Numbered from the stretch's first letter, positions 55,658-64,000 are shown. The stretch: 64,000 nt of DNA from Chitinispirillaceae bacterium (GCA_016929595.1 JAFGIN010000113.1:62001-126000); one strand, 5' to 3'. Notes: generated by a model not told the origin, from the sequence alone. A program made the numbers and translations.

Positions 55658-56866
55658 ATGAATTTAAAAGGAATTTTAGCAGGCGCGCTGATTCTGCTTA
55701 CATCATATTCTGCTTATCCCAGAATATTTGCAATTGTAAGCAGTGGAGGAAGAGCTACATCTGATAATACGATGTATCATACCGAATACTGGATCGATCT
55801 TTTTTCAGCTTATGAAACCCTTATTGCACATGGACTTACCCATGATCAGATAACGGTAGCATATGGAAACGGAACCGACTTTATTTCAAGTACCGACCGT
55901 TTCCGTAATAAATGGACTAACGAAATAGCACAGATCACCGACATGTCCTGTACCAGCAACAACCTCAGGGCAGCATTTGTTAATTTACGAGGAGTAATGA
56001 CCAATAATGACACCCTTCTTTTCTGGTGGGCAATAGGTCATGGAAGTTCAGGTCCTCACGGTTCTGAGCGTATGGATCTATATGAATTTCAGATTCCTGG
56101 AGGCACATCAATCAGGGATGATCAACTGGCAGCCTGGGCTGATACTATACAAAATTACCGATTGAGAATTTTTTTATGGGGTACCTGTACTTCCGGTGGC
56201 ATCAGAGATGACCTGGCGAATAATCGTACGGTTGTACTTACAGCCTGCGAGTTTAACCAATATCATCATTCAACCAGTCTCCCAGCACCGCTAAACGTCC
56301 AACCTACAGCTGAATTCCCCTATTGGGTACGGAATTTTATTGATGGCCACAACACCATTGGAACTGCAACTGATGCCGACAGAATCAGCGGTATATTCAA
56401 CAATAATAGAATCGATCTAACTGAACTGCGAGATTCAATTGAAACGCATTATGTTGCATCATCAGGTAATCATCCCCAAATCGGTGATGCCGGCAGTCAG
56501 GCTACCAATGTGTATCCTATCAATGTAGATTGGAAAAACTGTATCGATATCAAACGGAACACCACCACTAATGGCCGTTTTACACAGTCAGGATATGTCC
56601 AATCGAGAGGTAACTCAGCAACTGGTACACTTGCAGGTCTGATCTTCCAGAAGAGCGGAAGCTCCGGTGCATCATTTGCAACCAGTGGTAACTTTATCAG
56701 ATCTGCACTCTCAACTCAGGATACCACATGGCTTAACAATACTGCAAATCATACCGGAAATTTTGTCATCAAAAGTCCCGCTGGCATAGCAGTAGCTGCT
56801 ATCCAAAGCACAGGAAGAGCTCGCCTTCGTGCCTGGACTGCACCACAACACCCCAGAATGCAATAG
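55658..56866 (+). CDS. Secreted clan CD cysteine peptidase (legumain/caspase-like) with shared C-terminal domain
   Basis: 402 residues with AAGGAG before the ATG and a signal peptide ending near residue 20. The catalytic part (about 22-260) begins with FAIVSSGG and has His128 in AIGHGSSG and Cys177 in GTCTSGG, each after a hydrophobic strand. This is the pattern of C13/C14-type clan CD enzymes, related in fold to the gingipain domain encoded nearby. The closest named family is legumain-like C13, but specificity is not predictable. Residues about 295-395 align with the C-terminus of the M14 carboxypeptidase over roughly 67 positions (GL.F, RS.L, TG..V.K.P.G), suggesting a common targeting or binding module. 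It is the last gene of the operon and is followed by a strong hairpin terminator. Confidence 0.82.
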   Translation: MNLKGILAGALILLTSYSAYPRIFAIVSSGGRATSDNTMYHTEYWIDLFSAYETLIAHGLTHDQITVAYGNGTDFISSTDRFRNKWTNEIAQITDMSCTSNNLRAAFVNLRGVMTNNDTLLFWWAIGHGSSGPHGSERMDLYEFQIPGGTSIRDDQLAAWADTIQNYRLRIFLWGTCTSGGIRDDLANNRTVVLTACEFNQYHHSTSLPAPLNVQPTAEFPYWVRNFIDGHNTIGTATDADRISGIFNNNRIDLTELRDSIETHYVASSGNHPQIGDAGSQATNVYPINVDWKNCIDIKRNTTTNGRFTQSGYVQSRGNSATGTLAGLIFQKSGSSGASFATSGNFIRSALSTQDTTWLNNTANHTGNFVIKSPAGIAVAAIQSTGRARLRAWTAPQHPRMQ

Positions 56867-56896
56867 CTTGCACATGCAAAGTTGATCATTCTACTT

Positions 56897-56930
56897 AGTG
56901 GGACTTCGGTCCCACTACTTTCTTTTTCCT
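56897..56930 (+). terminator. Intrinsic terminator after the clan CD peptidase operon
   Basis: Perfect 8-base stem AGTGGGAC / GTCCCACT with a TTCG tetraloop (56897-56916), followed by a pyrimidine- and T-rich tail. It starts 30 bases after the stop codon. Confidence 0.88.
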
Positions 56931-57103
56931 CTGAATGGTATGATGCTGTAGTGAATAGTGTCCCCTTTCTCCTGCATATTCCAGGTTATCTGAATGTTAC
57001 CGGCTGAACCCATTTCATGAATTGATTTATCCGAATTTTTGATCAGTTTATTAATTGTCTTATTACTCTCCGGGTGCCGAAAGTATTTTAAATAGTACGA
57101 CTG
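56915..57103 (-). pseudogene. Remnant of a secreted-protein C-terminal domain
   Basis: Between a stop codon at 57104-57106 and the TAG at 56915-56917 a minus-strand frame is open for 62 codons, without a usable start or ribosome site. Its middle reads LIKNSDKSIHEMGSAGNIQI, which follows the same pattern as the C-terminal ends of the M14 carboxypeptidase (IVLKDPSGTVQMHINQSGTI) and the clan CD peptidase (FVIKSPAGIAVAAIQSTGRA). The likeliest explanation is the 3' stump of a lost gene of this group, left between two plus-strand genes. It is short, so chance cannot be excluded. Confidence 0.5.
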
Positions 57104-57119
57104 TTAGAAAAATAAGGTT

Positions 57120-58991
57120 ATGGGTCTGAATTCAATATTTTTTTCTCAAATAGTGTATCTCTGCATCAGTATTTTTTGTACTTCTGGAGCAGCAGCCACG
57201 CCTTGCACTCCTTATACGCTTACAGACAATAAAACATTCAGTGTACATTGGAACTATTTCTACTATTTCAAGGATACCTCGAATTCCTGTTCAATAGAAA
57301 CCCTGCACAACTCAACCAATATTCAATTTACCCGATTTCCCTCCGGAGCACCATCTATTACCTGTAAACCTTACACCCACTGGATCAGGATTTCCGCGCA
57401 CAATCCATTTGATGAACCAGTCAGCGGAACGCTGGTGTTTGATGATGCCAATATTTATGATCTCACATTCTTTCACCTGCGTCCTGATACCACAATAAGC
57501 CTCAGTACAGGGACACGCTATCCATATTACCATCGTGACATAAATGATTCCCGTTTTGCATTCAGCTGTCAGTTTCCTCCAAAATGTACTTCAACAATTT
57601 ATCTCAAATGTATTGGTGGTACTTACCTGGGTCTTCCCGTATCCCTTACTGATAATGCCACCTTCAGAAACAATGCGGACAACCGCAATTTATCCAATGG
57701 CCTGGTTTTCGGGATCATTTTGTTTTTCGGCGTTTCAGCTTTATTTTTTTCGATAATATATCATGACATGAATTATCTGTACTTTGCCTTGTTTATTCTT
57801 TTTTATACATTCATGCTTACGATCAGGGATGGGTTTTCCTATCGGTATTTCTGGCCTTTATATCCATTTCTACAGCAGCACCTTTTCCCCTTAGCATTCG
57901 CGATATCCTCTGTTGCTTCGGTTTTATTCTCATTACGTTTTCTCTGCGTAAACAGTCACCAAAAACTGGTTACCCGTATTGCGAATGTTCTCATTGGCGG
58001 TTGGATACTTTTTATTCTTATTTCCATTATCGATCCCCGATATCTCTCCGGTTTAATTCTGAATCCAATGATTGCTGCTACACTAATTTTTATTCCGTTA
58101 CTAGCAGTTCTTAACCATCAGTATCTTGACAAACCCTCACAAATGTACGTTTACATATGGTCTATTTTCATCGTAGTTGTTCTACTAAGAGCAATCTTTT
58201 TTTCATTTGCCTTACAGGGTCCCCCCATGCTTATGCATTTCTTTCATACCGGGTACAATCAGCATTATTTACTGGTTTTTATAGCACTATTCACATCTCT
58301 GGCAATCGGCTTTCGTGTTCGAAAAATGCAAATCGAAAGCAACGCAGCGATACTTGAAGCCTCTATTCTTCGCCAGAAAACGCTCGAACTCCAACTCAGT
58401 AATCTTCAGGCAAGGATACAACCACACTTTCTTTATAATATTCTCAACACCATTGCTAACCTTGTTTTTGTTAACGCGAAAAAAGCTGAAAAAGCCATTG
58501 TCGAGCTTTCCACTTTTTACCGGACAATCCTTAAACATGTTATGTACAATACAATCACCCTCGATAAGGAGATGGATATAGTAATCCGATATCTTTATCT
58601 TGAAAAAATTCGTTTCGGCAAGCGGCTATCTTATTCAATTTCTTTTGATAAGGAATGTCAAAACGTTAAAATTCCGTCAATGGCGATACAGGTTCTGGTT
58701 GAAAATAGCCTTAAACATGGAATTCACCCCAAAATTGACGGGGGCTCAGTTACCATTACCGTGAAAAAAAAAGGGAATCGATGCGAAATAATCGTTGCCG
58801 ATACTGGAATCGGTTTAACCAATGTAAAAAACTGTAACGGTACAGGACTTAAAACCCTGCACGACCGTTTGGATCTTGTTTTTCCCGGCGATTTTCATTT
58901 TGAGATAAAGGATACGATGCAGAATAAGGATACTACCGGTGTGATTGTCACCATAAATATACCCTGTTCCTTTAATCATGCACTCAATTAA
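57120..58991 (+). CDS. LytS-type membrane sensor histidine kinase (7TMR-DISM)
   Basis: 623 residues. A signal peptide-like start is followed by an extracytoplasmic domain (about 27-195) of the 7TMR-DISM extracellular type, thought to bind small ligands such as carbohydrates. About seven transmembrane segments follow (about 198-400), then a coiled linker and a His_kinase/HATPase region. His436 in QPHFLYNILNTI is the phosphoacceptor typical of LytS/YehU-class kinases; VLVENSLKHGI is the N-box and DTGIGL the G1 box. The partner should be the LytTR response regulator at 59983-60741, which is separated only by an opposite-strand gene. ATG 57120 has AAGG close upstream. The ligand and the regulon are unknown; the nearby exported-protein operon is a possible target. 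Confidence 0.9.
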   Translation: MGLNSIFFSQIVYLCISIFCTSGAAATPCTPYTLTDNKTFSVHWNYFYYFKDTSNSCSIETLHNSTNIQFTRFPSGAPSITCKPYTHWIRISAHNPFDEPVSGTLVFDDANIYDLTFFHLRPDTTISLSTGTRYPYYHRDINDSRFAFSCQFPPKCTSTIYLKCIGGTYLGLPVSLTDNATFRNNADNRNLSNGLVFGIILFFGVSALFFSIIYHDMNYLYFALFILFYTFMLTIRDGFSYRYFWPLYPFLQQHLFPLAFAISSVASVLFSLRFLCVNSHQKLVTRIANVLIGGWILFILISIIDPRYLSGLILNPMIAATLIFIPLLAVLNHQYLDKPSQMYVYIWSIFIVVVLLRAIFFSFALQGPPMLMHFFHTGYNQHYLLVFIALFTSLAIGFRVRKMQIESNAAILEASILRQKTLELQLSNLQARIQPHFLYNILNTIANLVFVNAKKAEKAIVELSTFYRTILKHVMYNTITLDKEMDIVIRYLYLEKIRFGKRLSYSISFDKECQNVKIPSMAIQVLVENSLKHGIHPKIDGGSVTITVKKKGNRCEIIVADTGIGLTNVKNCNGTGLKTLHDRLDLVFPGDFHFEIKDTMQNKDTTGVIVTINIPCSFNHALN

Positions 58992-59012
58992 ATTCGACTT
59001 ACAAAATGACGC

Positions 59013-59034
59013 TGCAAATATAATTATTTGTGCA
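59013..59034. terminator. Weak hairpin between convergent kinase and GNAT-like genes
   Basis: TGCAAATA and TATTTGTGCA form an imperfect stem with a two-base bulge and a four-base AT loop in the 75-bp gap between convergent genes. Position favours a shared terminator, but no clear T-run follows on either strand. Confidence 0.35.
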
Positions 59035-59066
59035 AATCAAAACAGTAATGTTTCTGCTGGGTGGAT

Positions 59067-59768
59067 TTACTTAACCCACATCTTTCTAATGTGCCCTAGC
59101 CATGGAAGTAGTTTAATATCTTTAGTAATCATTTTATCGGCACCATTGTAAAATTTTTGAGCAAAAAGCTCAATAGTCCTTCGATAATTATTTTCACCAA
59201 CCCAAATCCGGTACATTCCCGGTGCTATCCCTCTGAATTTATATCCCATTTTAAAAAGTCCTAATTGAGTAACGATATGTATCGCATTAGTCCATGCGAA
59301 GGCCATTTCAACCCCGCATCTACCAATGTATTCATCCAGTGATTTTGCGAATTTCAGAGTAATGCGTGGATTTTTCTTGTCTTTGCTCACCACAACAAGC
59401 CATTCAACATTGCGCATTCTTTTCATCATACGTAAAATGAAACAACTGACAATTTTTTTCTGGTCGATACTTTCTATAACAAAGATTTTATTCTCCCCTC
59501 TATTAAAATTTTCATTGTTTCCACCAGCCATCGCCTGAACGCCATCGGGATCAAAAAGAATATCAAATTCGCTACCTTTAATTACTTGAAATCCTTCCCT
59601 GAACACGAGCGCTGTTTCAATTAAATCCTGTTTTTCGTTTTTTATTTCGCGTAACACAAATTTATCATATTGATAATTATCATAAGGTAGCCAATCGATA
59701 GGCTCTGCCCCCTCTTTCACTACAATATCTTTTGGGATAGCTATCCAGGCATTGTCGACACTACGCAT
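59067..59768 (-). CDS. Putative GNAT-fold acyltransferase
   Basis: 233 residues with AGAGG before the ATG. I see no signal peptide or membrane segment, so it should be cytoplasmic. The central part (about 90-190) alternates strands and helices like GCN5-related acyltransferases: a strand with KIFVIES, the pair VSCFILR and VEWLVVVS, a helix rich in Lys and Asp, and a last unit AFAWTNAIHIVTQLGLFKMGYKFRGI resembling the terminal strand-helix that packs beside acyl-CoA in N-acyltransferases. A canonical Q/RxxGxG/A pyrophosphate loop is not obvious, so the assignment is tentative. The gene lies between the kinase and its presumed response regulator on the opposite strand. Confidence 0.6.
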   Translation of the reverse strand: MRSVDNAWIAIPKDIVVKEGAEPIDWLPYDNYQYDKFVLREIKNEKQDLIETALVFREGFQVIKGSEFDILFDPDGVQAMAGGNNENFNRGENKIFVIESIDQKKIVSCFILRMMKRMRNVEWLVVVSKDKKNPRITLKFAKSLDEYIGRCGVEMAFAWTNAIHIVTQLGLFKMGYKFRGIAPGMYRIWVGENNYRRTIELFAQKFYNGADKMITKDIKLLPWLGHIRKMWVK

Positions 59769-59964
59769 GATTTTTCCTCTTTTTTTGTTAAATAGTTACC
59801 TAAAACTGCTTTATTGGAAAAGATTCAGGATAAGAATCCTACGATAATTTCGGGAGGAAAATATACTATTGACTTCTTTTTCTGCAACAAAAAAAAATTT
59901 TCTGAAAAAATGTAAAATTTCTCACTATGTTAAAATAAACAATTATTATATTTTATTTTTTAAA

Positions 59965-59971
59965 AAGGAGG
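59965..59971 (+). promoter_or_regulatory. Ribosome binding site deciding the response-regulator start
   Basis: AAGGAGG lies 11 bases before ATG 59983. The longer frame start at 59869 is a TTG that would add a Lys-rich tail unlike any receiver domain. Confidence 0.7.
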
Positions 59972-59982
59972 CTGCACAGATT

Positions 59983-60741
59983 ATGGGTTATCGGACTCTG
60001 ATTGTTGATGATGAACCTGCGGCTTCAGACCGTCTCCTTCGCATGCTTTCCCAGATAAACGCACCTTGTGACATAATCGGCAATGCATTGAATGGTTACG
60101 ATGCGCTGATGATGATAAACAGGTCAAAACCCGATATCGTTTTTCTTGATATAGAATTACCGGGAATCAAAGGAATAGAATTACTTCGTCATTGTACCTG
60201 CGATCCATACATCGTTTTTACAACTGCATATGATGACTATGCAATAGAAGCCTTTGAGTCAAATGCTATATCTTATCTGGTAAAGCCTTTTTCAGAAAAG
60301 AATTTAATTGCGGCAATAAACAAACTAATAAAAATTACATGCATCCCAGCCAATAAATATTCTACATTACTTCAACCACTTTCTTCAGAATTGCAAACCG
60401 CCCCCTTGTCTTTACTTCCTGTTAAATATGGTGATTCAATTTTGCTTTTAAAAAAGGAGTTAATCATCTGGATCAGGGCAGAGGGAAGATATACGGTTAT
60501 TATGACAAAAGAAAAGCAGTATGTGAGCAATTACTCCATTACTGAACTGGCGGAGCGTCTGAATTCACCTCATTTTATCCGTATACACCGTAGCTACATC
60601 GTTAATCTTAAACATGTAACTGAATTACGCAAAATAGGCATTGGAAAATTTAAAATTATAACCGATTCAGTCGATACAGAAGAAATGGTAGTTAGTAAAA
60701 ACTACTATGAGGAATTGAAAAAACGTCTTGATATAGATTAA
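59983..60741 (+). CDS. LytTR-family response regulator
   Basis: 252 residues from ATG 59983. The receiver domain (about 3-120) has the acidic pair Asp9-Asp10, the phosphoacceptor Asp56 in VFLDIELPG, a TTAYDDYA segment and the conserved Lys in VKPF. The C-terminal LytTR DNA-binding domain (about 150-250) has WIRAEGRYTVI, the FIRIHRSYIVN core and a final YYEELKKRL. Such regulators pair with LytS-type kinases and bind short direct repeats upstream of targets, often cell-surface or secreted-protein genes. The likely partner is the 7TMR-DISM kinase at 57120-58991. The degenerate phosphatase-like gene follows after four bases and is probably on the same transcript. Confidence 0.92.
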   Translation: MGYRTLIVDDEPAASDRLLRMLSQINAPCDIIGNALNGYDALMMINRSKPDIVFLDIELPGIKGIELLRHCTCDPYIVFTTAYDDYAIEAFESNAISYLVKPFSEKNLIAAINKLIKITCIPANKYSTLLQPLSSELQTAPLSLLPVKYGDSILLLKKELIIWIRAEGRYTVIMTKEKQYVSNYSITELAERLNSPHFIRIHRSYIVNLKHVTELRKIGIGKFKIITDSVDTEEMVVSKNYYEELKKRLDID

Positions 60742-60745
60742 TTTT

Positions 60746-61153
60746 ATGAATATCAATCTGTTCCTTCACGCTCTGTCAGGGAAAACTTCTTGGCTTTATG
60801 ACATATGCCCACCTTTTCATCAAGATTTGTTTCAGACATATACAGTAACCGCCAGAGGATTTGATCAATTGCAACAGCTGGGAATTGTAAGTGAAATTGA
60901 CCTCAGAAACAGCAGTGAAAACCTTCAAATTGTAATAACATGGTTACGTAATTACATTTGTCCCTTCACAAATAACGGAGATGGTATGTATTCATATAGT
61001 TTTGGGTTGTTCAATTCAACCGATATAATTTGCTCTGTTTTTAAAGCACTGGCAGATAAACGCAATTACCCGTTGATTCTTCACTGCAGAATCGGTGCTG
61101 ACCTTACAGACACATTGGTTTCATGTATACATATTGCCCAGATAAAAGAATAG
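60746..61153 (+). pseudogene. Degenerate tyrosine-phosphatase-like protein, P-loop Arg lost
   Basis: 135 residues, much shorter than usual family members (around 180-300). The pattern RGFDQLQQLGIVSEIDLRNSSE and a strand ending in LILHC114RIGADL120TD resemble DSP/tyrosine phosphatases with an HCxxGxxRTG loop. Cys114 and Gly117 are kept, but the catalytic Arg is Leu120 and the Gly after Thr is Asp122. The general-acid region is also short, and the frame ends soon after the loop. Two explanations are possible: a decaying gene, or a binding-only pseudophosphatase. It starts four bases after the response regulator, without a good ribosome site, and stops before a double hairpin. I would not predict phosphatase activity. 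Confidence 0.6.
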
Positions 61154-61196
61154 CAATACCCAAGTTTTGCCCTGAGGCTGCCTTAGAGCCCGTTCC

Positions 61197-61240
61197 CCAC
61201 TCTATTTCGAATAATAGAGTGGCCTGAATTTCAGTTCAGG
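61197..61240. terminator. Double hairpin between convergent genes
   Basis: A perfect 10-base stem CCACTCTATT / AATAGAGTGG with a six-base loop (61197-61222) is followed at once by CCTGAA / TTCAGG (61223-61240). It lies 43 bases after the phosphatase-like stop and about 60 bases from the end of the HEAT-repeat gene, so it probably stops transcription from both sides. Confidence 0.75.
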
Positions 61241-61302
61241 TTTACAACTTTACATTTTGCAATGACATTGCAGAAAATAACACGTCTATATGAAAATTTC
61301 AA

Positions 61303-64000
61303 TTATTCGCTTGCAATTGTCCATCCGATACGGGAATAAACAACACTGCTGGTATCTTTAATTTCATCTTTAATTCTTCGCAATTCCCCGAGCTCTTTAT
61401 TATTTCCATTCAATTCAAGATTCGATAAAATTCCATCAATAGCCCCATACGCAGACTGTTTGAAAAACGGATTTTTATTATTCTTCTTTCGTAAGCGATA
61501 CAGTGTTTTTACCAATTGCGGACGAGCTTGTCTGGATAGCCCGCTCTGCGCTCCAGCCCTTACAGCAGCCAGTTCATGATCAAGCAGTTCAATGCCCTGT
61601 TTACCACTGGTATCGATAGCACTGATAGCGCTGCCAAGTTCATACTCCAGAGCACGTTTTGGCTGGTAAAACGTTAGTTCTTCACGCCATATCTCCATTG
61701 TAGAGTCATCAAATTTATCTGTAGCACGATCGCGTACCTTCCTCCATCTGGAAACCCTTTCATTCTCACGATTCAGAACATTCTGTAAAAACGAAAGAGC
61801 CTCTGAACATCCGGTTTTCTTCAATGCACTGATAGCAGTAAAATGATAATAATCTGATGAATTCTTTAAAATTTCTATCAATGCTCTGCCCGTTTCGGGA
61901 CTCCTTACTGTTCCCAGAGCACGTATTGCTTTCAGCCTTCTTGACATCAGCATTGACGTATCCAATGCTTCACCTTTTAACTGTGCAACACTTTTTTCTG
62001 AAGCACCCATTTCTGGAACCTTTTTTGATGTTGTACGTATTTTTATTTTGGGACACAGGGCTGGCGTATATAAAAAACTGAGTGATGGATCAATCTTTTC
62101 AAGTGCATACTCAATACTTTCTCGTATTTCGTTGTTATTATTATTGTTTAACAGAGCAACCAATGGTTCAAAAGCCATCTCACCTCCTGAAATTCCCAAT
62201 GCATCGATAACCATTATTCGTATCAAATCATCTGGATGCTTAAGATGTTGTATTAGTCGTTCCAGAACTTCTTCACATCCAAGAGCACCAAGAGCACAAG
62301 CAGCATAAATGGATTCCCGAAGATTATTATGTTCCATTTTTAATTTTTTAATCAACAAATCAACATCCTCCTCGTTTCCTAATTCATAGAGTATAAGTGC
62401 TGCACGTTTCCTTATCTCATGATCAGCATCTTTATCAAGAACAATGTCGCACATTGAAGTCATCACTTTTTTGCTGCTCACTTTTATCAGAGCCTCATAT
62501 TTACTTAAATTTATTATTCGTTCATGAAGCAAAACAGTCTTGTTCAAAGAATCCAATGTTTTGCCGCTGAAACTTCTTTCTATTAGCCCATCAGCTTCAT
62601 CATGTATTTTGCCTATCAATGTTGAGCAGGCAGAAAAGATTCCATCAAGATCGCTCACTGAATCAACAGCAGATGCCAGTGCATTAATCGCTTTGATTCG
62701 TAATAGCATTTCAGCCCTGTTGTCATTTGCAAGAGCGGAAAGGACTTTCTTTGAAGTACCCTTTCCAGTTTTTCCAAGGACATCTACAGCCGTCAATCGA
62801 ACTTCCATAGTGTATTTTGTATTACCAGGTATTCCTGATAACAGATCGATCGCCGTTGGAGTTTTTATAGAACCTAATCCCTTTATTGCTGCATTAAGTA
62901 TCTCATAGTCTGTTTTAGTCTCTTTAATAATTTTTTTTAGTGGTACTATAGCTTTTTCACTGCCAATTTCACCAAGTGAAGTTAGCGCTGACAATCGGAT
63001 TCTGTAATCTGTAGCCCGTTTATTCATAATGGTAATCACCGGAATGACCGATTTTTCGTTCTTCAGCACCCCCAGTGCCTTAATACTTGCAGAGAGTGTA
63101 TTTTGATCAATATTTCGTTCAGTAATGAGCTTTAGAAGAGAAACGGCTGCTGAATCACCTCCCAGTTTACCAAGCATCTCAACTGCTCCCAGTCGGACAG
63201 AATGATCATTGCTGTTTAATTGTTTTACCATAGAGTCTGTAATTTCAACATGTTTATCCTTCATGCTTATCAACGCATCAATAACGCGTTTCCTGATCTC
63301 CTGAGATATTTTGTCAGTAAATATACGGATCAAAAAATCAACAGCATTGATACTTCCTAATTCAGCCAGAGCTTCTGCAATACGAATACGTAAATCAATA
63401 TTATCTGAAGTATTATAACGATTTACAAGTTGTTGAATTGCCTTTTTTTCACCACGTAAACATAGTGCATTTATTGAAGCAATCACAATATCAGCATTAT
63501 TATCATTAAGAAGAGCAATCAGTGTCTCTGTAGCTTCAGGAGATCTACTGCAACTCATTGCATTAATTATTGCAATTTTCACATCGGTACCAGAGCTGTC
63601 CTGAAGATGTTTTTGCAAAAAATTATGGACTTTCATTATCTTACTTTGTGCGAGTGTTGATAGTATTCTTTTTTTATACGTATCATTATTACCACCAATT
63701 ATCTCTTCGACCATCTTCAACCCATAATCGATTTCACCTGTTTTTACGTAGTATTTTAAACGGCTTACATTTGGGAGTATCCCAATAAGCTCAGCATTCA
63801 GTTCCTTATGTTTTATTAATGGTTTTTTTTCAAATATTTTGTCAGGTTCAATATGATCTCTTGTATATTGAGTTTCGGCTATAAATTTCTGTATGTTAAG
63901 AAAATTAATTTCGGATACGGAACCTCTGAACAGTTCTACCTGTGAGAATGGTATTTTGTAATTGAGACGCAGGTGGCAATTTGTAATATTAATAAATACA
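61303..64000 (-). CDS. HEAT-repeat protein, N-terminus outside window
   Basis: The minus-strand frame has no stop from the TAA at 61303 to the right edge, so at least 898 residues are present and the N-terminus is missing. Most of the visible protein is a tandem array of roughly 30-residue helical pairs of the HEAT/PBS-lyase type (for example VRLGAVEMLGKLGG, IRLSALTSLGEIGS, IRIMVIDALGISGG), from about residue 100 of the visible part to near 620. A less regular region follows and then further repeats. The first 90 visible residues are different and unrecognised. Such solenoids act as scaffolds for protein binding; nothing indicates an enzyme. No transmembrane segment is seen. The gene converges on the LytTR operon across the double hairpin. 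Confidence 0.85.
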   Translation of the reverse strand, partial: VFINITNCHLRLNYKIPFSQVELFRGSVSEINFLNIQKFIAETQYTRDHIEPDKIFEKKPLIKHKELNAELIGILPNVSRLKYYVKTGEIDYGLKMVEEIIGGNNDTYKKRILSTLAQSKIMKVHNFLQKHLQDSSGTDVKIAIINAMSCSRSPEATETLIALLNDNNADIVIASINALCLRGEKKAIQQLVNRYNTSDNIDLRIRIAEALAELGSINAVDFLIRIFTDKISQEIRKRVIDALISMKDKHVEITDSMVKQLNSNDHSVRLGAVEMLGKLGGDSAAVSLLKLITERNIDQNTLSASIKALGVLKNEKSVIPVITIMNKRATDYRIRLSALTSLGEIGSEKAIVPLKKIIKETKTDYEILNAAIKGLGSIKTPTAIDLLSGIPGNTKYTMEVRLTAVDVLGKTGKGTSKKVLSALANDNRAEMLLRIKAINALASAVDSVSDLDGIFSACSTLIGKIHDEADGLIERSFSGKTLDSLNKTVLLHERIINLSKYEALIKVSSKKVMTSMCDIVLDKDADHEIRKRAALILYELGNEEDVDLLIKKLKMEHNNLRESIYAACALGALGCEEVLERLIQHLKHPDDLIRIMVIDALGISGGEMAFEPLVALLNNNNNNEIRESIEYALEKIDPSLSFLYTPALCPKIKIRTTSKKVPEMGASEKSVAQLKGEALDTSMLMSRRLKAIRALGTVRSPETGRALIEILKNSSDYYHFTAISALKKTGCSEALSFLQNVLNRENERVSRWRKVRDRATDKFDDSTMEIWREELTFYQPKRALEYELGSAISAIDTSGKQGIELLDHELAAVRAGAQSGLSRQARPQLVKTLYRLRKKNNKNPFFKQSAYGAIDGILSNLELNGNNKELGELRRIKDEIKDTSSVVYSRIGWTIASE

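Overview
The window reads as a Gram-negative chromosome segment of low to medium GC. The mix of families (secreted proteins with PKD, Ig-like and Hydin-type domains, a gingipain-type C25 peptidase, a Bacteroidota-style tail-fibre protein, a 7TMR-DISM/LytS kinase with a LytTR regulator, and sigma54 control) points to the Fibrobacterota/Chitinispirillia or wider FCB group. That placement is inference; no rRNA or other marker gene is present. No tRNA, rRNA, CRISPR array or intact insertion sequence was seen.

Region 1 (1-3.7 kb, minus strand): the N-terminal part of a large secreted surface protein that runs off the left edge. Region 2 (4.2-37.4 kb, minus): a tightly packed biosynthetic operon. 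A reducing type I PKS module (KS-AT-DH-ER-KR-ACP) is followed by one giant eight-module NRPS (C-A-T x8, then TE) and a type II thioesterase. Specificity codes read by eye give Thr, unassigned, Pro, Gly-like, Gly-like, Leu, Pro, Ile/Val. With no epimerase domain and a terminal TE, the expected product is an acylated all-L octapeptide, possibly cyclised. The compound cannot be named from the sequence.

Region 3 (37.4-42.1 kb, minus): a NifA-type sigma54 activator and a GAF-containing enzyme I (PtsP/EI-Ntr) lie directly upstream. Between the activator and the PKS are a candidate -24/-12 promoter and a NifA-type TGT-N10-ACA site, so the antibiotic-like operon may be under nitrogen/PTS-linked sigma54 control.

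Region 4 (42.4-57.1 kb): secreted proteins. One polypeptide of about 2800 residues carries both a C25 gingipain-type domain and a complete subtilisin domain. Next come an M14 carboxypeptidase and, divergently, an operon of a tail-fibre-like protein, an unknown exported protein and a clan CD (legumain/caspase-like) peptidase. The M14 and clan CD enzymes share a C-terminal domain, and a third, decayed copy seems to lie just downstream at 56.9-57.1 kb.

Region 5 (57.1-64 kb): a LytS-type membrane histidine kinase and a LytTR response regulator flank an opposite-strand putative GNAT protein. A degenerate tyrosine-phosphatase-like gene that has lost its P-loop Arg and a long HEAT-repeat protein running off the right edge complete the window. 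Everything stated here comes from reading the sequence; no database search was run.
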